From Gammaproteobacteria bacterium (GTDB taxonomy: Bacteria; Pseudomonadota; Gammaproteobacteria; SZUA-229), in the NCBI GenBank assembly GCA_026197015.1, contig JAPHRB010000045.1, positions 1 to 13,885 on the forward strand: a stretch of 13,885 nucleotides of DNA, read 5' to 3'. The notes under the pieces were generated by a model. That model saw only the letters and a program-made list of their open reading frames with translations. It had not been told where the DNA came from and ran no database searches. Positions 7,740 to 13,885 of the stretch are shown here, in pieces. Positions within the stretch are counted from its first letter, which is position 1. Each line of letters begins with the position of its first letter. Position numbers and translations under genes: made by a program.

Positions 7740-7840
7740 AGTCGTAAGTCTTAAGTCTCAAGTCGTAAGTCTCAAGTCAAAAAATAAGCGCCTACGGCGC
7801 ACCGCTTTGACTTCTGACTTACGACTTGAGACTTACGACT
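7740..7840. repeat. Long inverted repeat of AGTCNNA heptamers between flgG and flgH
   Basis: The left arm (7740-7781) is six contiguous heptamers on the plus strand: AGTCGTA, AGTCTTA, AGTCTCA, AGTCGTA, AGTCTCA, AGTCAAA. The right arm (7806-7840) is five heptamers in the opposite orientation. Pairing 7747-7781 with 7806-7840 gives a 35-bp stem with three mismatches. The 24-base centre contains its own hairpin, GCGCC-TAC-GGCGC (7788-7800). The element begins 11 bases after the flgG stop. A transcript through it would fold into a long hairpin between flgG and flgH. It codes for nothing recognisable. It may be a genome-dispersed repeat of the REP/MITE or short-tandem type; I cannot tell which. 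Confidence 0.9.
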
Positions 7841-7851
7841 TCTAACCATCT

Positions 7852-8637
7852 TTACAAGTTATTATTTACGTACTGCAACATCTGATCTGCAGTTGAAATA
7901 ACTTTTGAATTCATTTCATATGCACGCTGTGTTTCAATCATATTTACCAGTTCTTCAACAACATTTACATTTGATGTTTCAACAGCACCACTTTCTAAAA
8001 AACCTAAGCCGGTTAGTCCTGGTGTTCCCGTTGTAGGAGAACCACTTGAGGCTGTTTCCGCGAATAAATTATTACCCTCTGGCTGTAATCCGGCTGGATT
8101 AACAAAATCTGCTAACTGAACGTTACCAATCTGCGATGGCGCCGTATTATTACCTGTTAATACAGACACCGTACCGTCAGCACCAATCGTAATACTTTGT
8201 GTGTCTTGCGGAATAGTTAATGCAGGCTGCAATAACAAACCCTGAGATGTAACTACCTGTCCATCGGCATCCATCTGAAATGAACCATCACGAGTATAAA
8301 AAGTTGAACCATCAGACTGCTGAATTTGAAAAAAACCTCTGCCTAGAATAGCCATATCTAGCGGCTTACCTGTTTGAGAAATATTTCCCTGTGTATGCAG
8401 TTTTTCTGTTGCGACTACACGCACACCTGTACCGATAGACAAACCCGAAGGTGCACGGGTATCTTCTGTTGTGTTACCGCCAGCCTGTTTTTTATTCTGA
8501 TAAATTAAATCCTGAAAAATAGCCTGATCACGTTTAAAACCAGTTGTATTCACATTAGCCAGATTATTTGAAATAACAGATAACCGGGTTTGCTGTGCAT
8601 CCAGTCCGGTTTTCGATATCCACAATGCGGGGTTCAT
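7852..8637 (-). CDS. flgG: Distal rod protein FlgG
   Basis: FlgG builds the distal rod that passes through the P- and L-rings. At 261 residues it is essentially the E. coli length (260). The N-terminal rod signature NNLANVNTTGFKRDQAIFQD lies at about residues 24-43. The central domain carries LDMAILGRGFFQIQ and DGSTFYTRDGSFQMDADG. The C-terminal signature GAVETSNVNVVEELVNMIET (about 217-236) is followed by QRAYEMNSKVISTADQMLQY. The ATG has GGAGAAAA just upstream in the 46-base flgF-flgG gap. The heptamer inverted repeat lies immediately after its stop codon. Confidence 0.98.
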   Translation of the reverse strand: MNPALWISKTGLDAQQTRLSVISNNLANVNTTGFKRDQAIFQDLIYQNKKQAGGNTTEDTRAPSGLSIGTGVRVVATEKLHTQGNISQTGKPLDMAILGRGFFQIQQSDGSTFYTRDGSFQMDADGQVVTSQGLLLQPALTIPQDTQSITIGADGTVSVLTGNNTAPSQIGNVQLADFVNPAGLQPEGNNLFAETASSGSPTTGTPGLTGLGFLESGAVETSNVNVVEELVNMIETQRAYEMNSKVISTADQMLQYVNNNL

Positions 8638-8683
8638 AAGTTTTCTCCAAGAATTCTTTTTTTATCAGTCATATTTTTAAAAG

Positions 8684-9424
8684 TTAGCTATTTCTTAATA
8701 AACTAGCTGACGCTTCATCTAAAGTTTTAGCTTCTTTCATCATATTTATACTGGCTTCAAATTGACGTGCATTGGTTATTAACTGAATCATCTGACCAAC
8801 TGCATTCACATTACTTCGCTCAAGCACGCCATTTTCCAGTTTAACTTCAGCTGCAGCCGGGGCAACGCTCCCATCATTTAATTGTAATAATCCATCTGCA
8901 TCTTTTTGTAAGTTTTGTGTGTTGGGGTTAACCAGTTTAATTCTATCCACAATAACTAATGATTCGGAAGATTGCCCTACAGGCACAATACTGATAGAGC
9001 CATCACTACCAATATCTATTTTTTCTGCGGGTGGCATAGTAATAGGGCCACCATTTCCTAAAACCGCAAAACCGGCTCCGGTGGTTAAACGCCCCGTATT
9101 ATCTAACCTGAAGTCGCCAGCGCGAGTATAGGCTTCACCGCCCTGTTTGTTTTGTACTGCAATAAATCCGTCTCCATTAATTGCAACATCAAGCTCACGA
9201 TCTGTGGTTGCTAATGAACCTTCAGTTAGGTCAATACTATCTGCATCCTGCTGATTCATAACACGCGTGTTATAACCAGGGCCGCTGACATGCCAACTGG
9301 TGAAAGTATTAAAATGTGATTTAAAACCCGTTGTATTCGAGTTAGATAAATTATGCGAAATAGTGGCCTGAGCCTGCGAAGCCTGTCGTGCACTATTCGT
9401 TGCTGTATATAACATTTTATCCAT
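8684..9424 (-). CDS. flgF: Proximal rod protein FlgF
   Basis: FlgF is a rod component of the flg_bb_rod/FlgG-like family, placed between the FlgB/FlgC section and FlgG. At 246 residues it compares with 251 in E. coli. The N-terminus is MDKMLYTATNSARQASQAQA, then SHNLSNSNTTGFKSHFNTF (24-42). The central part has LDVAINGDGFIAVQ and YTRAGDFRLDNTGRL. The C-terminus has GVLERSNVNAVGQMIQLITN followed by ARQFEASINMMKEA. The ribosome site is CAGAGGT, about 6 bases from the ATG. A 104-base gap separates it from flgE upstream; no sigma-54 promoter with GG-N10-GC spacing was found there. Confidence 0.97.
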   Translation of the reverse strand: MDKMLYTATNSARQASQAQATISHNLSNSNTTGFKSHFNTFTSWHVSGPGYNTRVMNQQDADSIDLTEGSLATTDRELDVAINGDGFIAVQNKQGGEAYTRAGDFRLDNTGRLTTGAGFAVLGNGGPITMPPAEKIDIGSDGSISIVPVGQSSESLVIVDRIKLVNPNTQNLQKDADGLLQLNDGSVAPAAAEVKLENGVLERSNVNAVGQMIQLITNARQFEASINMMKEAKTLDEASASLLRNS

Positions 9425-9452
9425 TTTAAACCTCTGTAACTTCTATAACATC

Positions 9453-9468
9453 GTGATCTAAAGATCAC
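9453..9468. other. Palindrome in the flgE-flgF gap
   Basis: GTGATC-TAAA-GATCAC is a perfect 6-bp stem with a 4-base loop, extendable to 7 bp with a 2-base loop. It lies 28 bases before the flgF start in the 104-base flgE-flgF gap. A second short stem, ACATAG/CTATGT (9518-9523 and 9529-9534), overlaps the flgE stop codon. Either could be an operator or an mRNA processing structure. Neither matches a site I recognise. Confidence 0.3.
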
Positions 9469-9528
9469 TCCTCTGAGAACGATAAATTCAGGAGCAACCT
9501 TCAGCTCGCGATTGGTTACATAGCTAAT

Positions 9529-10860
9529 CTATGTGATATTAATAATTGTCTGTGTAATTGTGTTGGCGGTTTCAATTGCTTTTGAATTCGCCTGGAAATT
9601 ACGCTGCGCAGTAATTAGATTTACCAGTTCTGCCGTTAAATCTACATTTGATGTTTCCAGTGCACCGGTCTGGATTAAACCCAGATTACCTGAACCCGCT
9701 TCGCCACCAATAACAGGCCCTGAATCTACCGTTTCCACCCAGGATGTATTACCCGTTTGACGTAAGCCCTGTGGATTATCAAATTTCGCCAGCGCCACCT
9801 TACCTAAAGCCGTTGTTTGTCCGTTGGTAAAATTTGCACGAACCAGACCATTATCATCAATCTCAAGACCCGCTAACCGACCTGTAGAAAAACCATCCTG
9901 ACTTAAAGATTGCACCGAGAAGTCACCTTGAGCTTCCTGTGTGATCGTATTACCCACACTATTAAAATCAATTGTTATATCTAATGGTGCCGCGCCGTTG
10001 GTTAACACAAAGGGATCAAAATTCAGCGCACCCGCTGTGGTTGAGTTAGTTAAATCAAGCGTACCTGATGCATCAAAATCCAGTGTAGCTGGTGATAATG
10101 CAGCACCCGTTTGCATAGGGAAACCATCCATTGTTGAACGCACTTCCCAGGTATTGTTTAATTCATCTGTCATCACATAATACATAGTCAAAATATGCGA
10201 GCTACCCTGCGAATCAAAAACCGTTGCTGATGTTGAGTTATGATAATTAGAAGTACTCGGTGCAACCGTTGTGCCTGCACCTATAGCGGCTGTAAATTCG
10301 GCATCAATTCCACCCACCGCTGCAGGATCAATAGCCGGTGTTAAACCCGCGGGCAAATTTAAATTAATATTCACATCCGTGGTAGCCTGTGGACTACCCA
10401 CCGAATTGGGAACCTGTAATGGGATAGTACCCGTTAAACTTGTTGTACCAACAACACCCGTTACTGGATCAACAGGAAAACCCTGCAGAATTTGCCCTGC
10501 ACTATTTGCGATCAAACCGTCCTTGTCAACCTGAAATGCACCCGCTCGTGTATAAGATAAATCAGCACTGGCCTGATTATCTCTCATTACAAAAAAGCCC
10601 TCTCCACTTACCGCCATATCCAGAGTATTTTCTGTAAATTCAAGATTACCCTGACCAAACTGTTGTGATACAGAGGCTAACTGAACACCCGCACCAACAG
10701 CATTAGATGTAGTACCTAAAGGTGATGCTGAAAAAATATCTGCAAATTCAGCACGCGAACCTTTAAAACCGGTTGTTGAAACATTGGCTACATTGTTACT
10801 GGTTACATCCAGATCAGATGATGCAGCGTTTAAACCACTGAGTGAAATATTAAATGACAT
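9529..10860 (-). CDS. flgE: Flagellar hook protein FlgE
   Basis: FlgE polymerises into the curved hook, the universal joint outside the cell. The N-terminus MSFNISLSGLNAASSDLDVT with NNVANVSTTGFKGSRAEFAD (22-41) is the hook/rod signature. Next come LDMAVSGEGFFVM and SYTRAGAFQVDKDGL. The central domain contains NSTSATVFDSQGSSHILTMY, typical of FlgE. The C-terminus is GALETSNVDLTAELVNLITA, then QRNFQANSKAIETANTITQT. At 443 residues it is somewhat longer than in E. coli (402), within the range for gammaproteobacteria. The variable middle, about residues 150-215 with many A, T, P and G, accounts for the extra length. The ribosome site is GAGGA, 8 bases before the ATG. flgD ends 25 bases upstream. 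Confidence 0.98.
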   Translation of the reverse strand: MSFNISLSGLNAASSDLDVTSNNVANVSTTGFKGSRAEFADIFSASPLGTTSNAVGAGVQLASVSQQFGQGNLEFTENTLDMAVSGEGFFVMRDNQASADLSYTRAGAFQVDKDGLIANSAGQILQGFPVDPVTGVVGTTSLTGTIPLQVPNSVGSPQATTDVNINLNLPAGLTPAIDPAAVGGIDAEFTAAIGAGTTVAPSTSNYHNSTSATVFDSQGSSHILTMYYVMTDELNNTWEVRSTMDGFPMQTGAALSPATLDFDASGTLDLTNSTTAGALNFDPFVLTNGAAPLDITIDFNSVGNTITQEAQGDFSVQSLSQDGFSTGRLAGLEIDDNGLVRANFTNGQTTALGKVALAKFDNPQGLRQTGNTSWVETVDSGPVIGGEAGSGNLGLIQTGALETSNVDLTAELVNLITAQRNFQANSKAIETANTITQTIINIT

Positions 10861-10885
10861 ACTTGTATTCCTCGCTTTATCGTAA

Positions 10886-11557
10886 TTACTGGATTTGATT
10901 TACCTGACTGAAACCGACCATTCCAAGATTTTCTAATTCAACTAACATCTCCTGACCCACACCACCTAAAGTTAGACTTTGAACCTGATCAGCAACCTGA
11001 GGTGTTAAAGATTCTGTGGTATTGCCAAAGGTTGCTTCCACATCAATGCGATAACGCCCTGCTGGTGCTCGCTGCCCACTAAACGTTGTACCATCCCAGT
11101 TGAACTGCACCAATCCTGCTGGTTGAGGCCCCAGATCTACCCGGCCAAATAATTCACCATTAGAATCATAAACATTAACGGCAACATTGGATGAACTTGA
11201 ATCCAGTTCTACCGCGCCATCTAAAGTACCCGTTGTTGGCAAGTAACCCTGATCATGCTCAACCAGCACCTGACGCCCTATAATATTCGATGCCTCCAAT
11301 GCCTGAGATGACTGTAAATTTGTTGCCAGGTCATTGAATGAATCCAGTAAACCATTTATGCCTTCAACAGCACCAAACTGTGCAATCTGGCTCATAAATT
11401 CATTATTATCCTGTGGTTCTAACGGATCCTGATTTGCAAGTTGCTCAGTCATTAATTTTAGAAAATCTTCCTGACCCAACTCTGTATTACTTTCTTCTTC
11501 AATGGGGTCAGCATAAGTACGTATCCCCGGAATACTTCCGATATCATTAATTTCCAT
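10886..11557 (-). CDS. flgD: Hook cap / hook assembly scaffold FlgD
   Basis: FlgD caps the growing hook, is required for FlgE polymerisation and is absent from the finished structure. The conserved N-terminal export and assembly region is QEDFLKLMTEQLANQDPLEP (29-48) with DNNEFMSQIAQFGAVEGING. The C-terminal half (about 115-195) is the FlgD Ig-like/tudor-like region, with VNVYDSNGELFGRVDLGPQP and PAGRYRIDVEAT. It is 223 residues (231 in E. coli). AGAGGA lies 7 bases before the ATG, in the 12-base gap after flgC. Confidence 0.97.
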   Translation of the reverse strand: MEINDIGSIPGIRTYADPIEEESNTELGQEDFLKLMTEQLANQDPLEPQDNNEFMSQIAQFGAVEGINGLLDSFNDLATNLQSSQALEASNIIGRQVLVEHDQGYLPTTGTLDGAVELDSSSSNVAVNVYDSNGELFGRVDLGPQPAGLVQFNWDGTTFSGQRAPAGRYRIDVEATFGNTTESLTPQVADQVQSLTLGGVGQEMLVELENLGMVGFSQVNQIQ

Positions 11558-11569
11558 TATTTAATCCTC

Positions 11570-11992
11570 TTATCCCTGACCTAACTGCAGGGTTCTTAAT
11601 AACAAATCTTTCGTTGTGCTCAAAACTTCAACATTATTCTGATAACTTCTAGATGCAGAAATCATGTCGGCCATTTCAGCAACCGTATCTATATCCGGGC
11701 TATAAACAAAACCGTCATTATTCGCTAACGGATGATTTGGACGATAATGTGGAATAGCGGCAGTTTGCTCCTGCATAATTTCACGCACTTTTACTATAGC
11801 AACCTCATCACCATTCATACTTTCTGTTTCTTGTAATACAGACTCAAACACAGGATGACGTGCCTTATAAACATCAGCTTCATTAGCGGAAATGGTTTCC
11901 GCATTAGCTAAATTTGATGCCACCGTATTTAAACGTAACATCTGAGCACTCATACCTGAACCCGCCACATCAAACACATTAAAAACTGACAT
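11570..11992 (-). CDS. flgC: Proximal rod protein FlgC
   Basis: FlgC is a rod subunit near the MS-ring. From the ATG at 11992 it has 140 residues (134 in E. coli). It starts MSVFNVFDVAGSGMSAQMLR, followed by the rod signature NTVASNLANAETISANEADV. The middle has YKARHPVFESVL and YSPDIDTVAEMADMISASRS, and it ends with NNVEVLSTTKDLLLRTLQLG. I chose this start because GGAG lies 6 bases upstream. An in-frame ATG at 12019 adds nine residues not found in the family and has no ribosome site. flgB ends 96 bases upstream. Confidence 0.97.
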   Translation of the reverse strand: MSVFNVFDVAGSGMSAQMLRLNTVASNLANAETISANEADVYKARHPVFESVLQETESMNGDEVAIVKVREIMQEQTAAIPHYRPNHPLANNDGFVYSPDIDTVAEMADMISASRSYQNNVEVLSTTKDLLLRTLQLGQG

Positions 11993-12088
11993 GAATTGCT
12001 CCTGATTTACTTCGTACAAAATATTTACTTGTAATGCTCATTTCTTTCTCCCACAGAGATGAATGATTATTCTTGTTTAACAGGTACA

Positions 12089-12499
12089 CTACTCACCTCT
12101 AAATGCTGTTTTCAGCCCGGAAATTTTACGCGTTAAAAAACTTAAAGTTGTTTGGTATCGAACTGCGTTTTCAGCGAATTCCGCTTTTTCCTTCTGTGTA
12201 TCAACCGTATTACCATCTGCTGAACTTTGTTCAACTGTTCTATACTGGATATCACCTGTAAAAGCTTGCTGCTGTGAATTTATATGCCCCTTGTGGGTTG
12301 TTTTTAATTGCCCGCCACTTATATTCTGAGAGCCTGAATTTTGAGCATTTTGTAAAACCTGATTGAAATCAATATCACGAGCTTTATAACCGGGGGTATC
12401 TGCATTAGCTATATTTTCAGATAACAATTGGTTGCGACGCTCAAAAAGCAGCAACGCATCATCATGTACCCCAAAAACTTTATCAAAACTCACTGGCAT
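12089..12499 (-). CDS. flgB: Proximal rod protein FlgB
   Basis: FlgB is the rod subunit at the base of the axial structure. From the ATG at 12499 it is 136 residues (138 in E. coli). The rod signature SENIANADTPGYKARDIDF lies at 27-45, and the C-terminal helix reads AVRYQTTLSFLTRKISGLKT. I chose 12499 because AGAGGAAA lies about 6-7 bases upstream. The longer frame starting at 12535 would begin inside the sigma-54 promoter, upstream of the expected transcription start, and adds 12 residues foreign to the family. It is the first gene of the flgB-flgH transcription unit. Confidence 0.97.
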   Translation of the reverse strand: MPVSFDKVFGVHDDALLLFERRNQLLSENIANADTPGYKARDIDFNQVLQNAQNSGSQNISGGQLKTTHKGHINSQQQAFTGDIQYRTVEQSSADGNTVDTQKEKAEFAENAVRYQTTLSFLTRKISGLKTAFRGE

Positions 12500-12524
12500 T
12501 AAAATTTCCTCTTGCAGGTAATAT

Positions 12525-12540
12525 TGCAAGAGCAATGCCA
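12525..12540 (-). promoter_or_regulatory. Sigma-54 promoter for the flgB operon
   Basis: On the minus strand the site reads TGGCATTGCTCTTGCA: GG, exactly ten bases, GC, with near-consensus TGGCA and TTGCA boxes. The expected transcription start is near 12514, giving a leader of only about 15 bases that still includes the AGAGGAAA ribosome site. In Vibrio and Pseudomonas relatives the corresponding flgB operons are driven by sigma-54 with the two-component activator FlrC/FleR. An activator site was not identified. Confidence 0.85.
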
Positions 12541-12592
12541 GTTTATTATTTACATGTTTTTCAATTAGTTAGAGTAAAGGAGGCAATAAATA

Positions 12593-12712
12593 TTGAAATT
12601 AAGCGGCAAGTGTTGCCGCCAGGCGGAAAAGAAATTCGCTAATAAAAATCACACAGCAGCAGAAACAAACCGCGCTAATATAATAAATACGAAATTTAAA
12701 AAAAGAACCTGA
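12593..12712 (+). CDS. Candidate 39-codon basic ORF in the cheR-flgB spacer
   Basis: This is a tentative small gene on the plus strand. A consensus ribosome site, AAAGGAGG (12577-12584), lies about 8-9 bases before a TTG at 12593. From there a frame runs 39 codons to TGA. The product would start MKLSGKCCRQAEKKF and end NTKFKKRT. It is rich in lysine, arginine and asparagine, has a CC pair at residues 7-8 and no hydrophobic segment. It matches no family I know. Against it: the TTG start, AT-rich composition that yields Lys/Asn by chance, an overlapping hairpin, and no clear promoter. Confidence 0.2.
   Translation: MKLSGKCCRQAEKKFANKNHTAAETNRANIINTKFKKRT
12603..12619 (-). terminator. Possible terminator of the cheV-cheR transcript
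   Basis: GCGGCAA-CAC-TTGCCGC on the minus strand is a perfect 7-bp GC-rich stem with a 3-base loop, followed by TTAATTTC. It lies about 150 bases after the cheR stop and upstream of the flgB promoter, where a terminator would make sense. The T tract is broken, and an overlapping alternative stem, CCGCC-A-GGCGG (12616-12626), could compete. Confidence 0.35.
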
Positions 12713-12723
12713 AGATTTTGATT

Positions 12724-12751
12724 TGCGACTTAAGACTTAAGACTTAAGACT
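12724..12751. repeat. Four-unit AGTCNNA heptamer array after cheR
   Basis: Read on the minus strand, the array is AGTCTTA three times and then AGTCGCA, 28 bases in strict 7-base register. It starts 14 bases after the cheR stop. It belongs to the same heptamer family as the inverted repeat between flgG and flgH and has the same orientation relative to the upstream gene. Only one arm is present; I find no reverse-oriented partner in the spacer. Confidence 0.85.
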
Positions 12752-12765
12752 TATAAACTATATTT

Positions 12766-13590
12766 TCAAGCAAACTTCAAACGATACACAACACCCGTGC
12801 TCGCCCTGACCATTTCAAAGCGGTCACAATATTGCGCGATTGATTCAGAAGCACCCAGCATTAAAAAACCTCGTGGGTTGAGGGCATCTGCCATGCGGTT
12901 GAGAATATCTTTCTTGGATTCAGCCGAAAAATAGATTAGAACGTTACGACAATAAATAGCATCAAACTTTCCTAAAGCAGCATAACTCTTTAGTAAGTTC
13001 ACTTCACGAAAATTCACCCTGCTACGAATATTAGCATTTACCTGCCATTGGTCGCCCACCTGAGAAAAGTACTGGCGCTTTCGCTCTTCAGACAAACCTC
13101 TGGCTAAAGCCAGTGCATCATACTTTGCCATTTTTGCTGCATTTAAAATTTCCTGAGATATATCAGTGGCAACAACATCCACCTTAAAACCCCGGTTTTT
13201 TTTCAAATACTCATCAGCCGTTATGCTTATTGAATAAGGCTCCTGTCCACTTGAGCAGGCGGCAGACCAGATACGAATGGCGTTTTTATTCTGTTGTTTG
13301 TGATCTTCAAATATAGTCTGACTTAAAACCTGAAATGGATAGGTATCACGAAACCAGAGAGTCTCGTTAGTCGTCATTGCCTCAATGACTTTGGTACGTA
13401 ATGCTGAGTTCATCGATTTATTAAGCGCATCAACTAAACTCTGCAATGTAGGGATATTACTATCTTTCATTAACCTGTTAAGGCGACTGGAAACCAGATA
13501 ATGTTTATTTTCACCTAAAACAATACCACATGCTTTTTCCAGAAAAGTCTGGAAATTTTTATATTCATCGGGGGAAAAACTCGCTGTCAT
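12766..13590 (-). CDS. cheR: Chemotaxis protein methyltransferase CheR
   Basis: CheR methylates glutamates of chemoreceptors using S-adenosylmethionine, setting adaptation together with CheB. At 274 residues it has the family layout. The N-terminal helical CheR_N domain is at about 5-60. It is followed by MTTNETLWFRDTYPFQVL (72-89). The SAM-binding motif I is IWSAACSSGQEPYSI (107-121), with GQEPYS where many members have GEEPYS. ATDIS (141-145) is the acidic loop, CRNVLIYF (214-221) is motif IV-like, and LMLGASESI (243-251) closes the fold. It acts in the cytoplasm at receptor arrays. It lies downstream of cheV (75-base gap) with the same orientation, the order seen in Pseudomonas and Vibrio relatives. 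A small stem-loop sits just before its start. Confidence 0.97.
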   Translation of the reverse strand: MTASFSPDEYKNFQTFLEKACGIVLGENKHYLVSSRLNRLMKDSNIPTLQSLVDALNKSMNSALRTKVIEAMTTNETLWFRDTYPFQVLSQTIFEDHKQQNKNAIRIWSAACSSGQEPYSISITADEYLKKNRGFKVDVVATDISQEILNAAKMAKYDALALARGLSEERKRQYFSQVGDQWQVNANIRSRVNFREVNLLKSYAALGKFDAIYCRNVLIYFSAESKKDILNRMADALNPRGFLMLGASESIAQYCDRFEMVRASTGVVYRLKFA

Positions 13591-13604
13591 ATGAAATCTA
13601 GTCC

Positions 13605-13620
13605 GCCTCTACGCAGAGGC
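13605..13620 (-). promoter_or_regulatory. Stem-loop in the cheR leader
   Basis: GCCTCT-GCGT-AGAGGC is a perfect 6-bp stem with a tetraloop on the minus strand, ending 14 bases before the cheR ATG. Its 3' arm contains GAGG, the best purine-rich tract near the start apart from an adjacent GGA. The stem could therefore mask part of the ribosome site. It lacks a T tract, so it is not a terminator. A regulatory role is inference. Confidence 0.35.
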
Positions 13621-13663
13621 ATATTCTATTTATTACATTTTGATTATAGATTCTACAGTAAAA

Positions 13664-13885
13664 TCAAGCATCAGAAATATTTTCCATACCCTCTGAAGGA
13701 TCTTTATTATTAATGACATTAATAACCGAATGAGCAAGCTCATTCGGTTTAAACTTGGGTACAAAATGGTTTGCCCCGACTTTTTCAACCATACTGTTAT
13801 TAAATACCCCACTTAAAGATGTATGTAACATGACATAGAGATCTTTCATTCGAGGGTCTTTACGTATTTTTGTAGTCAGAGTGTA
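13664..13885 (-). CDS. cheV: CheV, C-terminal end of the receiver domain (partial)
   Basis: This is the 3' end of a gene that continues past the right edge of the window; 73 codons plus the stop are present. The frame is open to the window edge and reads YTLTTKIRKDPRMKDLYVML at the start, then HTSLSGVFNNSMVEKVGANH and FVPKFKPNELA. This is the last half of a response-regulator receiver domain, with the conserved Thr in LHTSLSG and the conserved Lys in VPKFKP. The wording is characteristic of CheV, a CheW-receiver coupling protein, and cheV next to cheR supports it. The CheW domain and the phosphorylated aspartate lie outside the window. The internal Met codon at 13849 is not the start. Confidence 0.9.
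   Translation of the reverse strand, partial: YTLTTKIRKDPRMKDLYVMLHTSLSGVFNNSMVEKVGANHFVPKFKPNELAHSVINVINNKDPSEGMENISDA

Noticed and set aside
7740..7840. Heptamer element read as a CRISPR array
   Set aside because: Units are 7 bases, contiguous, with no spacers, and the two arms are inverted relative to each other.
7740..7840. Heptamer inverted repeat read as a Rho-independent terminator after flgG
   Set aside because: There is no T tract after the stem, and flgH follows immediately without a visible promoter, so full termination would be unlikely.
9256..9468. A 70-codon minus-strand frame overlapping the flgF start
   Set aside because: It is out of frame with flgF, which has clear rod motifs and a ribosome site over the same bases; the alternative product has no recognisable features.
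12089..12535. flgB starting at 12535 with 12 extra residues
   Set aside because: That start lies inside the sigma-54 promoter; the ATG at 12499 has a good ribosome site and gives the family length.
13664..13849. A separate 61-residue gene starting at the Met codon at 13849
   Set aside because: The frame is open to the window edge, and the sequence on both sides of this Met is continuous CheV receiver domain.

Overview
The window is one flagellar gene cluster. Ten complete flg genes and cheR, plus the 3' end of cheV, all read on the minus strand in the order cheV(partial)-cheR-flgB-flgC-flgD-flgE-flgF-flgG-flgH-flgI-flgJ-flgK-flgL. The order cheV-cheR-flgB, a FlgJ with a C-terminal muramidase domain, FlgH/FlgI outer rings and sigma-54 type promoters all point to a Gram-negative gammaproteobacterium with a polar-type flagellar hierarchy, as in Pseudomonas, Vibrio and Shewanella relatives. 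The DNA leans moderately towards AT. I cannot name the genus.

Layout by position: 1-229 holds no convincing gene. flgL and flgK (230-4233) encode the hook-filament junction proteins; both are unusually long and carry a homologous extra domain of about 135 residues. flgJ and flgI (4332-6416) encode the rod cap/muramidase and the P-ring. A plus-strand gene for a small exported DsrE-like protein (6552-6974) sits between flgI and flgH and breaks the usual flgH-flgI continuity. A GG-N10-GC sigma-54 promoter at 6455-6471 lies just downstream of that gene and can restart transcription into flgI-flgJ-flgK-flgL. flgH (L-ring lipoprotein) and flgG are separated by a long inverted repeat built of AGTCNNA heptamers (7740-7840). 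flgG, flgF, flgE, flgD, flgC and flgB (7852-12499) encode the distal rod, proximal rod, hook, hook cap and rod proteins. A second sigma-54 promoter (12525-12540) lies immediately before flgB. The cheR-flgB spacer (12500-12765) also contains a second AGTCNNA heptamer array, a possible terminator and a possible 39-codon plus-strand ORF. cheR and the end of cheV (chemotaxis adaptation) fill the right end.

Together these genes build the flagellar axial structure from inside outwards: rod (FlgB, C, F, G), rod cap and wall hydrolase (FlgJ), P- and L-rings (FlgI, FlgH), hook and its cap (FlgE, FlgD), and hook-filament junction (FlgK, FlgL). CheV and CheR belong to the receptor-signalling side. I see no wholly unknown multi-gene system. 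The notable items are the domain shared by FlgK and FlgL, the heptamer arrays placed just after stop codons, the DsrE-like insertion with its compensating promoter, and the candidate small ORF. All coordinates and motif counts were read by hand.
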